64,000 bases of DNA from CAMAUF01 sp046152925 (GCA_046152925.1 JBJXFX010000005.1:1-64000), one strand, 5' to 3'. Counted from the stretch's first letter, positions 16,710 through 25,816 are shown. The notes: generated by a model from the letters alone, not told the origin. Numbers and translations: made by a program.

Positions 16710-17429
16710 TCAGCCCGGAAACGTCCGCGCCCGGTAAGGAAGCTCACGGCCGCCATCCGCCCCGCCGCCCAGCCTCGCCTCCACGAACGCCAGCGCCTCG
16801 GCCACAACCGCCGCAACGCCCACAAAGGACGTGTCGATCTCGTGGGCGTCGGGCGCCTTTGCCGTCGGGCTCGTGGTCCGCGTGCGGTCCGTTGTGTTGC
16901 GAAGGGCGACGTTGGCGCGTGCCGCCTCGACCGTTAGGCCGTTCTGTGAGGCCCGCCGCGCCGCCTGCACGTCCTGCGCGGCGACGAGAAAGAGCTTGGC
17001 CGGCGCATCCGGGAGGACGACCGTCCCGATATCCCGGCCAATCACGACAAGCGCGCCGCCAACCGCCAGCGCCCGCTGGCGCGCGACCAGCTTGGCCCGC
17101 ACGGCCGCGATTTTCGCGTACGCGCTCACGCTCGCTTCGACCACGGGCGCATCCAGCAAGTCGCTCACGTCAGCGCCGTCGAGCGCGATGCGCGTCTCGT
17201 TGGGGCCTGGCGACACAGCCATGTCCAACCGCGCAGCGAGCTCGGCGCAGCCTTGAGCGTCGTCCGGGGCGATCCCCGCCCGCTGGGCGGCCAGCGTGAA
17301 CGCGCGGTACATCCGGCCGGTATCGAGCACGGTGAAGCCAAAGCGGCGGGCCAGCTCGCGGCCCACGGTTGTTTTCCCCGAAGCGGCGTCCCCATCGATC
17401 GCAATTGGGCCACGGACGGTCGTTGTCAC
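16710..17429 (-). CDS. cmk: Cytidylate kinase
   Basis: CMP/dCMP kinase, 239 residues: IAIDGDAASGKTTVGRELA is the P-loop, VLDTGRMYRAFT the CMP-binding start, VVIGRDIGTVVLPDA the conserved GRDIGTVV segment, and LRNTTDRTRTTSPTAKAPDA the LID with R-x-x-x-D-R-x-R. GTG 17429 gives the normal short N-terminus. It lies 34 bp downstream of the pseudouridine synthase gene, a pairing seen in many bacteria. Cytoplasmic nucleotide metabolism; complements the pyrimidine operon at 52-61 kb. Confidence 0.95.
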   Translation of the reverse strand: MTTTVRGPIAIDGDAASGKTTVGRELARRFGFTVLDTGRMYRAFTLAAQRAGIAPDDAQGCAELAARLDMAVSPGPNETRIALDGADVSDLLDAPVVEASVSAYAKIAAVRAKLVARQRALAVGGALVVIGRDIGTVVLPDAPAKLFLVAAQDVQAARRASQNGLTVEAARANVALRNTTDRTRTTSPTAKAPDAHEIDTSFVGVAAVVAEALAFVEARLGGGADGGRELPYRARTFPG

Positions 17430-17463
17430 AGTGGCGATGGTACGCCGGGCCGGGGAACACGTT

Positions 17464-18303
17464 CTAGCGGCGGCCCGGACCGCGCTTCGGACGGCTCCCG
17501 GAGCCGCTCGGCCGTGGCCCAACGGAACGTCGCGGCGCCTGCGCCGGCGTCGCCGGCCGTTTGGCAGCCGCATACAGCGCCAACACCTCCGCCTCAGCCA
17601 GCTCGCGGAAGGTCCCAGGGCTCATCGGCCCAAGCAACAATGACCCCACGCGGATCCGGCGAAGGTACGTCACCTCGCGCCCAATCGCCGCCACCATCCG
17701 TCGAATCTCGCGGTTCTTCCCCTGCCTCAGCACCATCAGGAGCCAAGCCGCCCCAGCCTGCGCCTCACCGCTGTCGTCCGCTGGTGGCGCGCTCGTCGCC
17801 CGCACCGACGTCGCCCGCAGCCGCTCGCCGTCTGACTCGACCCCGCGGACCATCCGCTGGATGTCCGCCTGGGCGAGCGGGCCGTCGACCCCGACGAGGT
17901 ACTCCTTCTCGACTTCGTGGCTCGGATGCGTCAGCAGCTTGGTGAGGTTGCCGTCGTTCGTCAGGATCAGCAGGCCTTCGCTCTCCATGTCGAGCCGGCC
18001 CACAGGGTGAAGCACCACATCGCCGATCGGCACGAGGTCCAGCACCGTCTCGCGGCCCTGCTCATCGTCGGCGGTCGTGACGAACCCGGCGGGCTTGTTC
18101 AGCGCGAAGTAGCGGTAGGCGCCGCGGTTCACTGGGACGCCATCCACGGTGATTTCGTCCAGCTCCGGGTCGGCGCGGTCTCCGAGTTCGCGGAAGACGC
18201 GCCCATTCACGGCGACGCGTCCTTCCAAAATCATGTCTTCCGCCACGCGGCGCGACGCCACGCCCGCGTTCGAGAGGATCTTCTGGAGCCGTTCAATCGC
18301 CAT
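17464..18303 (-). CDS. rluB: rRNA pseudouridine synthase, RluB/RsuA family
   Basis: A 279-residue enzyme that isomerises uridine in rRNA. The N-terminal S4 domain is ERLQKILSNAGVASRRVAED; the catalytic Asp is in HPVGRLDMESEGLLILTND; REIRRMVAAIG is the C-terminal family motif. A basic Pro/Arg/Ser tail of about 30 residues (ending PKRGPGRR) follows, as in RluB. Site specificity (2605 versus others) cannot be told from sequence. ATG 18303 lies inside the 3' end of the upstream surface-protein gene (11-bp overlap), an odd pairing for a housekeeping enzyme. Confidence 0.93.
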   Translation of the reverse strand: MAIERLQKILSNAGVASRRVAEDMILEGRVAVNGRVFRELGDRADPELDEITVDGVPVNRGAYRYFALNKPAGFVTTADDEQGRETVLDLVPIGDVVLHPVGRLDMESEGLLILTNDGNLTKLLTHPSHEVEKEYLVGVDGPLAQADIQRMVRGVESDGERLRATSVRATSAPPADDSGEAQAGAAWLLMVLRQGKNREIRRMVAAIGREVTYLRRIRVGSLLLGPMSPGTFRELAEAEVLALYAAAKRPATPAQAPRRSVGPRPSGSGSRPKRGPGRR

Positions 18304-20464
18304 CCTTGCCCTGCTTCCTCCGCTGACCCGCCCAATACCCCACGCCGCTGAAACCGATGCCGGCCGCAGCCACGAGCGCCGCGGTCCAGAGCCACCGGCT
18401 ACCGCCCTCGTCGGCCGTGGTGACGTCCACCAGCGGCCGGACTGCGGGCGTCGCGGCCGTCCCAGACGACGCTGTCGCGGTATTCGGACCGCCGCCTCCC
18501 GGCTCCGCGGTCGCCGCCGGCAGCGGCGGCAGGACGTTCGGGCTCCCAGGGGTCGGACGTGTGGTGACGCGCCAGCCGCCAGCATCGTCGAGCCCCAGCG
18601 TCTCACCTGGCCCCGGCACGCGCGAGGCTCGCGGGCCGGCTGTCTTGTCCTCGCCAAAGCTCACGCTGTCCACCACGGCGCCGCTGGGGTCGATCAGCCG
18701 GACCGCGTCGCCATCGTTGTTCAACCCAGAGCCAATCGTGCCGTCAGCCAAGCGGACAACGCGGACGCCATCAGGAAAGCTGGCGTCGCTCCCCGCGATC
18801 ACGACGTACTCACCCGGCGCGACCACCAAGGATGGGAGCACGTCCGCTGTGCGTGAATCGCCCACACGCCAGCCGGTGAGGTCGACCGGCTCCGGCCCGT
18901 CGTTCCGCACCTCCACCCACTCGAAGCCGTTGTCACGGCCCGCCTCGGCGGGGTCGACCAGCACTTCGGTCAGCCGCAGTCCGGCCCCCGAGGCAACGCC
19001 GGCGCTCGGCCCGGCGGCCGCCCCGCTGGCGTTGCTGCCTCCGCTCCGCCCCGCCGTCGTCCCCGTCCGCGACGCAGTCGCCGCGGGAGTGCGGGTAGGT
19101 GTGCCGGCGGCCTGTGTCGCCAAAGTCGGCGTCGCCCCGGGACCGGGCGTCGCGGAGGTACTCGCAGCGGGCGTTGGGGTGGGCGCCGGAGTCGGCGTAG
19201 CCGCTGGCGCCGAAGCGGGCACGAAGCGGGCGTCATCAAACAGCGCCGCCGCGCCTGGCCCGGGCCGGAGCATCAGCCGGAACCGGGCCGAACGCGCGGT
19301 GCTCGGCGACCGCGTTGGTCCAAACGTCAACGCGGACCAGGCAGTCGAGACCGAAACGCCCCCGTCGTCCTGTTCAATCGCGGCCCCGCTGCCGTCCACC
19401 GACGCGTACCACGAAACGCGGATGAACAGCTCGGCCTCGCCGCCCGCGACCCGGCCCCAGGCGCTTCCCGCATACCAGGCGGCGCCCTCAACGGGAAACG
19501 CCTGCGTCAGCCACTTCGTGGCGCCGCTGTCAGAAAGGAGCAACGCCGACCAGCTACCGCTCACCGATTCGGGTTCAGAGCTCAGCAGGCCGCCAAAGTG
19601 GTCCCAAAACGCCGGCGCTCCGTCGCTGACGAACTCAAAATCCCCGTCGACGAGCAGTCCACCGCTCCCGCCGGCCGGCGGCGGCACAGGCGCGGGCGCT
19701 GGGCCGGGGCGTGGCGTGGCGGTCGCGCGCGGGGGCGAAGTCGCGGTGGGCGCCGGCGTCGCCGGGTCTTCCGGCCGCGGGCTCGGAGTGGCCGTGCTCG
19801 GGCGCGGCGCCGTTGGCGTCGGCGTCCGGATTGGCGTCGGCGAAGGCTTCACCGGCGTCGCCGTGGCAGGAGGGATCGAGGTCTCTGTCGGCTCCGGGGT
19901 CGGGGTGTCGGCCGGTGGCTCTGGCGTCCCGGACGGGGGCGGGTCGTCGGCCAACAAGGAAGCGGAATCTACCAAGAACTCCCCGTCGGCCGGCCCTTCC
20001 ACACGCACGACGAAGGTCACGTATGCCGCCCCGGCCGGCGCTGAAACGGCCAGCGTCAGGCGAGTGAACCCGCCCGGGGGTGTCTGGCTGGACTCCGTCG
20101 GTTGGAGCGCAAGCGGCACAAACGAGGCATCGAGGAAGATCAGTTGCAGGCTCGCGGAAGCCGGCCCACCCGCGGCGGCTGCGTACGTGCTCGCTTCAAG
20201 CGGAGCCCTGGGCGCAACCGCCACCGTCTGTGAGAGTGAGCCCGAGCCGGTGACCACGGCACAGGCGCCGGCCCGGCACCCGGCGGTCGTCCGCGTCAAC
20301 GCTCCCGTGGTCGCCCAGCCTTCGGGCGAACCGCCCGACCACACATCGAAGCCGGGATTCCCGAGCACTTCGCCTGCGCTCGCCGACCGGCCCGCGACGA
20401 ACCCGGCAACCAACAGCCCGACCCCGAGCCCAAGGACAGCGGCTGGCGCGCGTCGCGTCCGCAT
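18293..20464 (-). CDS. Large exported surface protein with lamin-tail domain
   Basis: A 723-residue secreted and membrane-anchored protein. Order: signal peptide (about 1-31), a beta-sandwich carbohydrate-binding-like domain (GNPGFDVWSGGSPEGWATTG, about 34-180), a Thr/Pro-rich linker, a second similar domain (GDFEFVSDGAPAFWDHFGG, about 270-420), another Thr/Pro linker, a lamin-tail domain (RLTEVLVDPAEAG ... WVEVRNDGPEPVDLTGWRV, about 515-640), and a C-terminal helix WTAALVAAAGIGFSGVGYW with a basic tail RRKQGK. Such proteins bind extracellular polymers; no catalytic site is seen. The low-complexity linker DNA explains long open frames on the other strand. Confidence 0.85.
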   Translation of the reverse strand: MRTRRAPAAVLGLGVGLLVAGFVAGRSASAGEVLGNPGFDVWSGGSPEGWATTGALTRTTAGCRAGACAVVTGSGSLSQTVAVAPRAPLEASTYAAAAGGPASASLQLIFLDASFVPLALQPTESSQTPPGGFTRLTLAVSAPAGAAYVTFVVRVEGPADGEFLVDSASLLADDPPPSGTPEPPADTPTPEPTETSIPPATATPVKPSPTPIRTPTPTAPRPSTATPSPRPEDPATPAPTATSPPRATATPRPGPAPAPVPPPAGGSGGLLVDGDFEFVSDGAPAFWDHFGGLLSSEPESVSGSWSALLLSDSGATKWLTQAFPVEGAAWYAGSAWGRVAGGEAELFIRVSWYASVDGSGAAIEQDDGGVSVSTAWSALTFGPTRSPSTARSARFRLMLRPGPGAAALFDDARFVPASAPAATPTPAPTPTPAASTSATPGPGATPTLATQAAGTPTRTPAATASRTGTTAGRSGGSNASGAAAGPSAGVASGAGLRLTEVLVDPAEAGRDNGFEWVEVRNDGPEPVDLTGWRVGDSRTADVLPSLVVAPGEYVVIAGSDASFPDGVRVVRLADGTIGSGLNNDGDAVRLIDPSGAVVDSVSFGEDKTAGPRASRVPGPGETLGLDDAGGWRVTTRPTPGSPNVLPPLPAATAEPGGGGPNTATASSGTAATPAVRPLVDVTTADEGGSRWLWTAALVAAAGIGFSGVGYWAGQRRKQGKDGD

Positions 20465-20558
20465 CGTGACGCGGCATCCTACAGGCTCAGCAGGGCCGTC
20501 CACCACGCGTGCGGCTACCGCTGGACAGCCCATCGGCGAGCGGCCAGAGTGTCGCGCC

Positions 20559-21038
20559 ATGAACCCCTTCGAACGCTTCTCCGCGATCCCCTACGAGAAC
20601 ATCTACCACCTCGGCATCGTCGTCCCCGACATCCATCGGGCGATGGACGAGCTCGGCCAGCAACTCGGCACATCGTGGTCGGAGCTGCGGACCTTCCCCG
20701 TCCGCGTGACCGACGGCGGCGGCCCCCTGACCGAGTACGCCGTGCAGGCGACCTACTCCCGAGAAGGCCCGCCCTATCTCGAACTGATTGGCGCCATCGG
20801 CAACGGCATCTGGGGCGTCGAGCAGGCCGGGCGCATCCATCACGCTGGCGCCTACTGCGAGGACATCGCCAAGGAGAAGGCGCGTCTCGAAGCGCTCGGC
20901 TTCGTCACGGAGACGCACGGCGTGCTGCCCGATGGCGCCGTCGGCGGGCCGATCTACCTTTCGAACCGCTACGGCCTCCGCCTCGAACTCGCGGCCTACT
21001 CAGGCCGCTCGATGGTCTGGGACTGGGTCCACGCCTAA
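20559..21038 (+). CDS. VOC-fold protein (glyoxalase_4/3-demethylubiquinone type)
   Basis: A 159-residue vicinal-oxygen-chelate protein. NIYHLGIVVPDIHRAMDELG is the first strand-helix unit with a metal-type His. PYLELIGAI gives a Glu, IHHAGAYCEDIAKEKARLEALGF begins the second module with another His, and LRLELAA ends with Glu. This His/Glu set matches the four-ligand metal site of methylmalonyl-CoA-epimerase-like VOC proteins; the substrate is unknown. Single gene between divergent and convergent neighbours. Confidence 0.83.
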   Translation: MNPFERFSAIPYENIYHLGIVVPDIHRAMDELGQQLGTSWSELRTFPVRVTDGGGPLTEYAVQATYSREGPPYLELIGAIGNGIWGVEQAGRIHHAGAYCEDIAKEKARLEALGFVTETHGVLPDGAVGGPIYLSNRYGLRLELAAYSGRSMVWDWVHA

Positions 21039-21048
21039 TCGCCGGTGT

Positions 21049-21867
21049 TCACGCCCCCGGGAACGTCGCTCCGACCTTCGCGTTATCGCAGGCCTGCTTC
21101 AGCCGCCGGCGCAGCTCGGCCTCGGCTGCCCAGCGGCGGTCGCGCGGCGCCTCGGCCACCACCAGCACACGCACATCGCCGCTGGCGACCACACGCGTGG
21201 CGGCGATTTTCGCCGCAAGGGCGCCGCTTCCCCGAAACGCCGCTTCGAGCGCCGCCAGCGCCGCCTCGCTCTCGCGGAACGGCACCTCGACTTCGATCCG
21301 CACCCGCCCGAGGCCAGGCGTCCGGTTCGTCGCGGTTGTGATGCTGCCGTTCGGCACGGTATGCACGTTCCCCTCGCCGTCGCGGAGCAGCGTGCGCCGC
21401 GGGTTGATGTCCATCACCTCGCCCGTCACCCCGGCGACCGTCACCTGGTCGCCGACCGCGAACTGCTCTTCAGCGATGATGAAGATGCCGTTGATCACGT
21501 CCTTGATCAGCGTCTGTGCGCCCAGGCCGATCGCCAGGCCGACCACGCCGACGCCGGCCACCAACGGGACGATGTCCAGGCCGATGGCCGCCAACACGAC
21601 CGCGATGCCGATGAACGCCGCGACCGTCGTGATCGCCCAGCGAAGCGTCCCTTGGAGGGTCCTCAGCCGGCGCTCCGCGACCTGCGGCTCGTCGCCCCGG
21701 AGCTTTGCCGCTGGCAGGAACAGCCCGCGCAGGATGCGCGACACCACCCACGGCCCCGTCAGGTGGACGAGGACCACCAAAACGAGCACCACGGCGAGCT
21801 TCGGGGCGTCGTCGATCAGCCAGTCCTGCCATTCGTCCGTGCTGCGGGGCACCAGAAACGGGAGCAT
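21049..21867 (-). CDS. Small-conductance mechanosensitive channel, MscS family
   Basis: A 272-residue MscS-type channel. Three helices: about 22-42, 75-95, and the pore-lining GVGVVGLAIGLGAQTLIKDVI (Gly/Ala-rich TM3). The beta domain FIIAEEQFAVGDQVTVAGVTGEVMDINPRRTLLRDGEGNVHTVPNG is the family core. The mixed alpha/beta C-terminal domain has VRVLVVAEAPRD. It releases solutes on hypo-osmotic shock. Its start overlaps the helicase stop by one base, so it is co-transcribed with it. Confidence 0.93.
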   Translation of the reverse strand: MLPFLVPRSTDEWQDWLIDDAPKLAVVLVLVVLVHLTGPWVVSRILRGLFLPAAKLRGDEPQVAERRLRTLQGTLRWAITTVAAFIGIAVVLAAIGLDIVPLVAGVGVVGLAIGLGAQTLIKDVINGIFIIAEEQFAVGDQVTVAGVTGEVMDINPRRTLLRDGEGNVHTVPNGSITTATNRTPGLGRVRIEVEVPFRESEAALAALEAAFRGSGALAAKIAATRVVASGDVRVLVVAEAPRDRRWAAEAELRRRLKQACDNAKVGATFPGA

Positions 21868-24074
21868 CAGGCCTCAACCAACTTTGCGTAGCTTTGGAGC
21901 AACCGCTTCGTGCCAGCCGTGTCGAAGGTGACCTGATACTCGATGTCCCCGCCGTTCTTGCTCACGCTGATCACTTTGCCCACGCCGAAGCTCCGGTGGC
22001 GCACCATATCGCCGGCAGCGAACGCGGCTTCGCCGGCGGCGGCCGCGGGCAACGCCGGGGCATCGATGACGGCCTCCACGTACGTCCGGGGCGCGCTCCG
22101 CTCGGCTGCCCCGGCCTTCGCTGCCGAGCCGTAGTTCCGAAGGAGCGACTTCGGGATGTCTGCGATGAAGCGGGACGCCGGGTTCATCGAAGACGACCCC
22201 ATCGCGTACCGGCGGTACGCCCGCGTCAGGTAGAGCAAGTCCATGGCGCGCGTCATCCCGACGTAGGCGAGCCGCCGCTCCTCTTCCATTTGGCGCGGGT
22301 CGTCGAAGCTCCGGATGTGGGGGAGCACACCCTCCTCCATCCCGATCAGGAACACGGCCGGGAACTCGAGGCCTTTGGCGGCGTGCAAGGTGATCAGCGT
22401 CACGGCGCTTGCCGTGTTCTGAAGCTCGTCCACATCCGCGACCAAAGCGACATCGTTGAGGAACTGCGCGAGGTCGGATTCGCCACCAACATCCTCGTAT
22501 TGCCCGACAACGGCCCGCAGCTGGTCAACGTTCTCCAGCCGCTCCTCGCTCTCGGGGTCGTTCGCGCCCGAGAGGTAGGTCCGGTAGGTCGTGGCGGCGA
22601 GCATCGCATCGAACAAACCGAGCAGTTCGCCCTGGCGCATCGCGCGCAGGCCGTCGATCGCCACAACGAACTCCCGAATCCCCGAGAGCGCCCGGCCAGC
22701 GACGCCTGGCACCTGGACGCCCCGCGCGGCCGCATCCAACACGTCCCACATCGCCAGCCCCGACTGCTGCGCGTGCTCGCGGACCCGCTCCATCGTCTTG
22801 TCGCCAATCCCCCGCCCCGGCACGTTGACGACGCGGAGGAGACTCGCCTCGTCGAGCCGGTTGTGGATGAGACGCATGTAGGCGATCAGGTCCTTGATCT
22901 CGCGACGTTGGTAGAATCGCACGCCCCCGACCAACCGGTACGGGATCCGGTGGCGGATCAGCGCGTCTTCCACGGCCCGCGACTGCGCATTCGTCCGGTA
23001 GAGGACGGCGATACCACCGATGTCGCGCCCGCCAGCCCGCAACCGCGAGACTTCGCCAGCGATGAACTCGCCCTCCTCCTCGTCGGAGTAGGCCTCATAA
23101 AGCGTGATCAGGTCGCCACCGGGGCGGTCCGTCCACAGCCGGCGGGGCTTGCGATCCGGGTTCTTGGCGATCACCGAGTCCGCAGCGGTCAGGATCGGCT
23201 GGGTGGAGCGGTAGTTCTGCTCCAACAAGTACACGGCGGAGCCGGGGAAATCCCGCTCGAAGTACCCGATGTTTCGGACATCGGCGGCGCGCCACGAATA
23301 GATGCTTTGGTCCGGATCGCCCACCACCATGATGTTTCCGTGCTTCGAGGCGAGCTGCCGCGAGAGCGAGTACTGCACGGGGTTCGTATCTTGGAACTCG
23401 TCAACGAGGACGTGTAAGAACCGTCCCGCGTACTTCTCCCGCGCCTCGTCGGATTCGCGGAACAGCCGCACGGCCTCGTTCAGGAGGTCGTCGAAGTCCA
23501 TCGCCGAGGCGTTCTTCAGGGCCGCCTGGTAGCGCTCGTAGGCCTGCGCGACCACCTCTTCGAAGTACTCTTTCACGCCGCGCTTGTATTCGGCCGGAAC
23601 AATCAGCTCACTCTTGGCGTTCGAGATTGCGGAGAGGATGGACCGCGGTGGAAACCGGCGAGGGTCGACACGCAAGTCTTCGAGGACGCGCTTCATCAAC
23701 GCCACCTGGTCTGCGTCGTCGTAGATCACGTAGTTCGGGTCGATCCCGATTTTCTCACCATCGACTCGCAGCCAGCGGGCGCAGAGCGAGTGGAAGGTCC
23801 CGAGCGTGAGCGAGCGAGCGTCTTCGCCGAGCACGCGCTCCGCGCGGTCGCGCATCTCGCGGGCGGCCTTGTTCGTGAAGGTCACTGCGCAGATCCGCCA
23901 CGGCGCCACGCGCATCTCGCGCACCAAGTACGCGATCCGCTGCGTGATCACCCGCGTCTTGCCGCTTCCGGGGCCAGCCAATACGAGGACCGGGCCGCCC
24001 TCGTGCGTCACTGCACCCCGCTGGGGCGGGTTCAAGCCTTCGACGAAGGTGGCGGGCGATTCGGTGGGAGCCAT
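21867..24074 (-). CDS. pcrA: ATP-dependent DNA helicase PcrA/UvrD
   Basis: A superfamily 1A 3'-5' helicase, 735 residues, acting in nucleotide-excision and mismatch repair and plasmid replication. Motifs: Q-motif GLNPPQRGAV, Walker A LAGPGSGKT, Ia TFTNKAAREM, II VDEFQDTN, III VGDPDQSIYSWRAAD, IV ENYRS, V ITLHAAKGLEFPAVF, VI RLAYVGMTRA. The C-terminal Tudor-like RNA-polymerase-binding segment is present (GDMVRHRSFGVGKVISVSKN). A TAACGT 6 nt before ATG 24074 could serve as -10 of a leaderless message. Confidence 0.96.
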   Translation of the reverse strand: MAPTESPATFVEGLNPPQRGAVTHEGGPVLVLAGPGSGKTRVITQRIAYLVREMRVAPWRICAVTFTNKAAREMRDRAERVLGEDARSLTLGTFHSLCARWLRVDGEKIGIDPNYVIYDDADQVALMKRVLEDLRVDPRRFPPRSILSAISNAKSELIVPAEYKRGVKEYFEEVVAQAYERYQAALKNASAMDFDDLLNEAVRLFRESDEAREKYAGRFLHVLVDEFQDTNPVQYSLSRQLASKHGNIMVVGDPDQSIYSWRAADVRNIGYFERDFPGSAVYLLEQNYRSTQPILTAADSVIAKNPDRKPRRLWTDRPGGDLITLYEAYSDEEEGEFIAGEVSRLRAGGRDIGGIAVLYRTNAQSRAVEDALIRHRIPYRLVGGVRFYQRREIKDLIAYMRLIHNRLDEASLLRVVNVPGRGIGDKTMERVREHAQQSGLAMWDVLDAAARGVQVPGVAGRALSGIREFVVAIDGLRAMRQGELLGLFDAMLAATTYRTYLSGANDPESEERLENVDQLRAVVGQYEDVGGESDLAQFLNDVALVADVDELQNTASAVTLITLHAAKGLEFPAVFLIGMEEGVLPHIRSFDDPRQMEEERRLAYVGMTRAMDLLYLTRAYRRYAMGSSSMNPASRFIADIPKSLLRNYGSAAKAGAAERSAPRTYVEAVIDAPALPAAAAGEAAFAAGDMVRHRSFGVGKVISVSKNGGDIEYQVTFDTAGTKRLLQSYAKLVEA

Positions 24075-24147
24075 ACCAACACGTTACCATCGGCGAAGGC
24101 GAGTGATCGATTTGGCATAAGCGACAGCGAACTGCAAGGAAGCCCGG

Positions 24148-24156
24148 TGGTATACT
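24148..24156 (+). promoter_or_regulatory. Extended -10 promoter (TGG-TATACT)
   Basis: TGGTATACT at 24148-24156 is an extended -10 with 5/6 matches in the hexamer. Transcription would begin near 24163, about 20 nt before the gene at 24183 and just upstream of its AGGAGG. No good -35 is seen, as expected for extended -10 promoters. Confidence 0.6.
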
Positions 24157-24182
24157 CACGAGTAACGGGGTAGGAGGACTGG

Positions 24183-24869
24183 ATGTCCCTGGACGACTTC
24201 AGTTGGCCCGGTGGCGACTGGCAAACGACGCTGAAATACGTCCTCTTCCCGCTCGCGGCCTACCTTCTGGCACTCTGGCTCACCCTCGTGTTCTGGGTTT
24301 ACCGCGATATCCGGCAGCGTTCACGCGACCCCATCGTGCAGATCGCGGCCGTCCTCCTCGTCCTCGTCTTCAATTTTCCCGGCCACTGGCTCTACCTCAT
24401 CCTCCGGCCCCGCCACACGCTCTCGGAGCTCTACGAACGGTCGCTTGAGGAAGAGGCGCTCCTCCAAGATCTCGAAGACCTCAAGGCCTGCCCCACCTGC
24501 CGCCGACGCGTCAACGAGGAGTTCGTCATCTGCCCCTCGTGCCGCACGCGCCTCAAGGAGCCCTGCCGCGCCTGTGACCGCGCCCTCAGCTACTCGTGGG
24601 TCGCCTGCCCGTATTGCGGACTCGAAAAGCCAGCGCGCGACCCGATGGGCGTCCGCCCCGCGGCCCCCATCCCGACAGCCGCTGTGCCGCGCCCGCCGGC
24701 GCCCGCCCGGCCAGCGAAGGCGCCGACCAACCGCCCGCTTGTCGCCCCGGTCGACCTCCCGGTCCCCACGGCCCAAGCGAGTGGCGGCTTCGCGCGGCCA
24801 CAAGCGCCCACCTACGTCGCGGACGACGAAGGGCCGGTGATCGGCGCCACGGTCGACGAGCGTCGCTGA
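24183..24869 (+). CDS. Membrane protein with double zinc ribbon
   Basis: A 228-residue protein: two hydrophobic helices (about 17-42 and 51-73), a charged helix (SELYERSLEEEALLQDLEDL), then a double zinc ribbon with Cys pairs ACPTCRRR, ICPSCRTR, PCRACDRA and ACPYCGLE, and a long Pro/Ala-rich tail with no motif. The ribbon part is DZANK-like. The function is unknown; zinc ribbons of this class bind protein or nucleic acid. GTAGGAGGACTGG before ATG 24183 is a near-ideal ribosome site. Monocistronic, divergent from pcrA. Confidence 0.8.
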   Translation: MSLDDFSWPGGDWQTTLKYVLFPLAAYLLALWLTLVFWVYRDIRQRSRDPIVQIAAVLLVLVFNFPGHWLYLILRPRHTLSELYERSLEEEALLQDLEDLKACPTCRRRVNEEFVICPSCRTRLKEPCRACDRALSYSWVACPYCGLEKPARDPMGVRPAAPIPTAAVPRPPAPARPAKAPTNRPLVAPVDLPVPTAQASGGFARPQAPTYVADDEGPVIGATVDERR

Positions 24870-24890
24870 GCGGCTCGCAGGGCGCCCCTG

Positions 24891-25763
24891 CTACATCTCC
24901 AAACCGTGAAACAGGTCCGATGACTCGAGGAGTTCGCACATCCGGTCGAGTTTGCGTTCGCCCTGAAAGCGCGTCTTGTCCCAGATGCCTTCGAGCGCGA
25001 TAACCGTGTTCTCCGTGTCCGCGAGCGAAAGCAGCACGGGCACCCCAGCGGCTGAGGCGGCATCGAACAGATAGTCCGAAGGCCGCCGCCCGCCAGTCAG
25101 GATCAGGCACGACGGGTCCGACTTGAGCGCCGCAAGGTGCATGTCCGTCCGGTCGAACCGGACCACCACCGCTTTCGAAGGGAAGCGGCGGAGATGCGGC
25201 TGGCCCGCGTCCGAAGAGATCGGCGAGATGACGAGCCGGTCGCAGGTCGTGTCCGCCGCCTCGCCAGCGACCAGGACCTCGGCCCGCAGCGCCTGCTGCG
25301 CTTCGCCAACACTGAACCCGGCCAGCGCCTCGTCCTCGCCAACCTCGACCACGAGCGTCGTCCCGATCGTCGCCGCCCGCGTCGTCCCGACGCCGTGGAC
25401 GTCCGTCACGACGACCGCGATCGGGCTCAGGCCATCGGGAAGTTGCTTCGGCGCCACGTCGCGCGCGACCAGAACCGACGCCCCGCCGAGCTGCTGGGCG
25501 GCTTCCAGGCACGCCTCCACGACCAACAGGGACTGTGGGCCGGGATCGACCGCATTGGCGTGCAAGATCGGCGCCTCCGGGCTCCCAGGGGCGAAATCAA
25601 GGCCCGCGTAGAAGGCGGCATCGGCCACGGCGTTGCCCGACCCATCGGCCAGACGCGCGAGTGCGACCGGCCGGCCCTGGTAGGCGTAGTGGCGCGCGAT
25701 GGCCGCGGCGACGCCAGTCTTTCCAGCACCCGAAGCCTCAGACGTTACGACAAGCAGCGGCAC
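24891..25763 (-). CDS. BioD-like P-loop NTPase with DRTGG domain
   Basis: A 290-residue protein. The N-terminus VTSEASGAGKTGVAAAIARH is a dethiobiotin-synthetase/CobQ-like P-loop. The middle has LLVVEACLEAAQQL and VVVTDVHG. The C-terminal half (about 170-285: ADTTCDRLVISPISSDAG..., SCLILTGGRRPSDYLFDAA, PVLLSLADTENTV) fits the DRTGG domain. The same BioD-like plus DRTGG pairing forms the N-terminal regulatory half of long phosphotransacetylases, here without the catalytic Pta domain, so a sensor or regulatory role is inferred. Confidence 0.78.
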   Translation of the reverse strand: MPLLVVTSEASGAGKTGVAAAIARHYAYQGRPVALARLADGSGNAVADAAFYAGLDFAPGSPEAPILHANAVDPGPQSLLVVEACLEAAQQLGGASVLVARDVAPKQLPDGLSPIAVVVTDVHGVGTTRAATIGTTLVVEVGEDEALAGFSVGEAQQALRAEVLVAGEAADTTCDRLVISPISSDAGQPHLRRFPSKAVVVRFDRTDMHLAALKSDPSCLILTGGRRPSDYLFDAASAAGVPVLLSLADTENTVIALEGIWDKTRFQGERKLDRMCELLESSDLFHGLEM

Positions 25764-25793
25764 AGGGACTCCCTGGCGCGGAGCGCGCCAGCC

Positions 25794-25816
25794 CGATTGT
25801 GCCGTCCGTCACGAAT
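25794..25816 (-). promoter_or_regulatory. Conserved 23-nt upstream motif, copy 1
   Basis: On the minus strand reads ATTCGTGACGGA, two variable bases around GG, then ACAATCG. It matches 48523-48545 at 21 of 23 positions. It ends 31 nt before ATG 25763. The downstream CACAAT is a possible -10; the upstream block may be a regulator site or an alternative sigma-factor element. Confidence 0.5.

Noticed and set aside
19720..19960. Possible CRISPR-like or satellite repeats
   Set aside because: The short periodicity encodes Thr-Pro repeats of a linker; units are irregular, not identical, and lack spacers.
18357..21038. 893-codon open frame on the plus strand across the surface-protein gene
   Set aside because: It is antisense to the Thr/Pro-rich linkers, whose GC-rich codons remove stops on the other strand. 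Only its last 159 codons (from 20559) form a real VOC gene.
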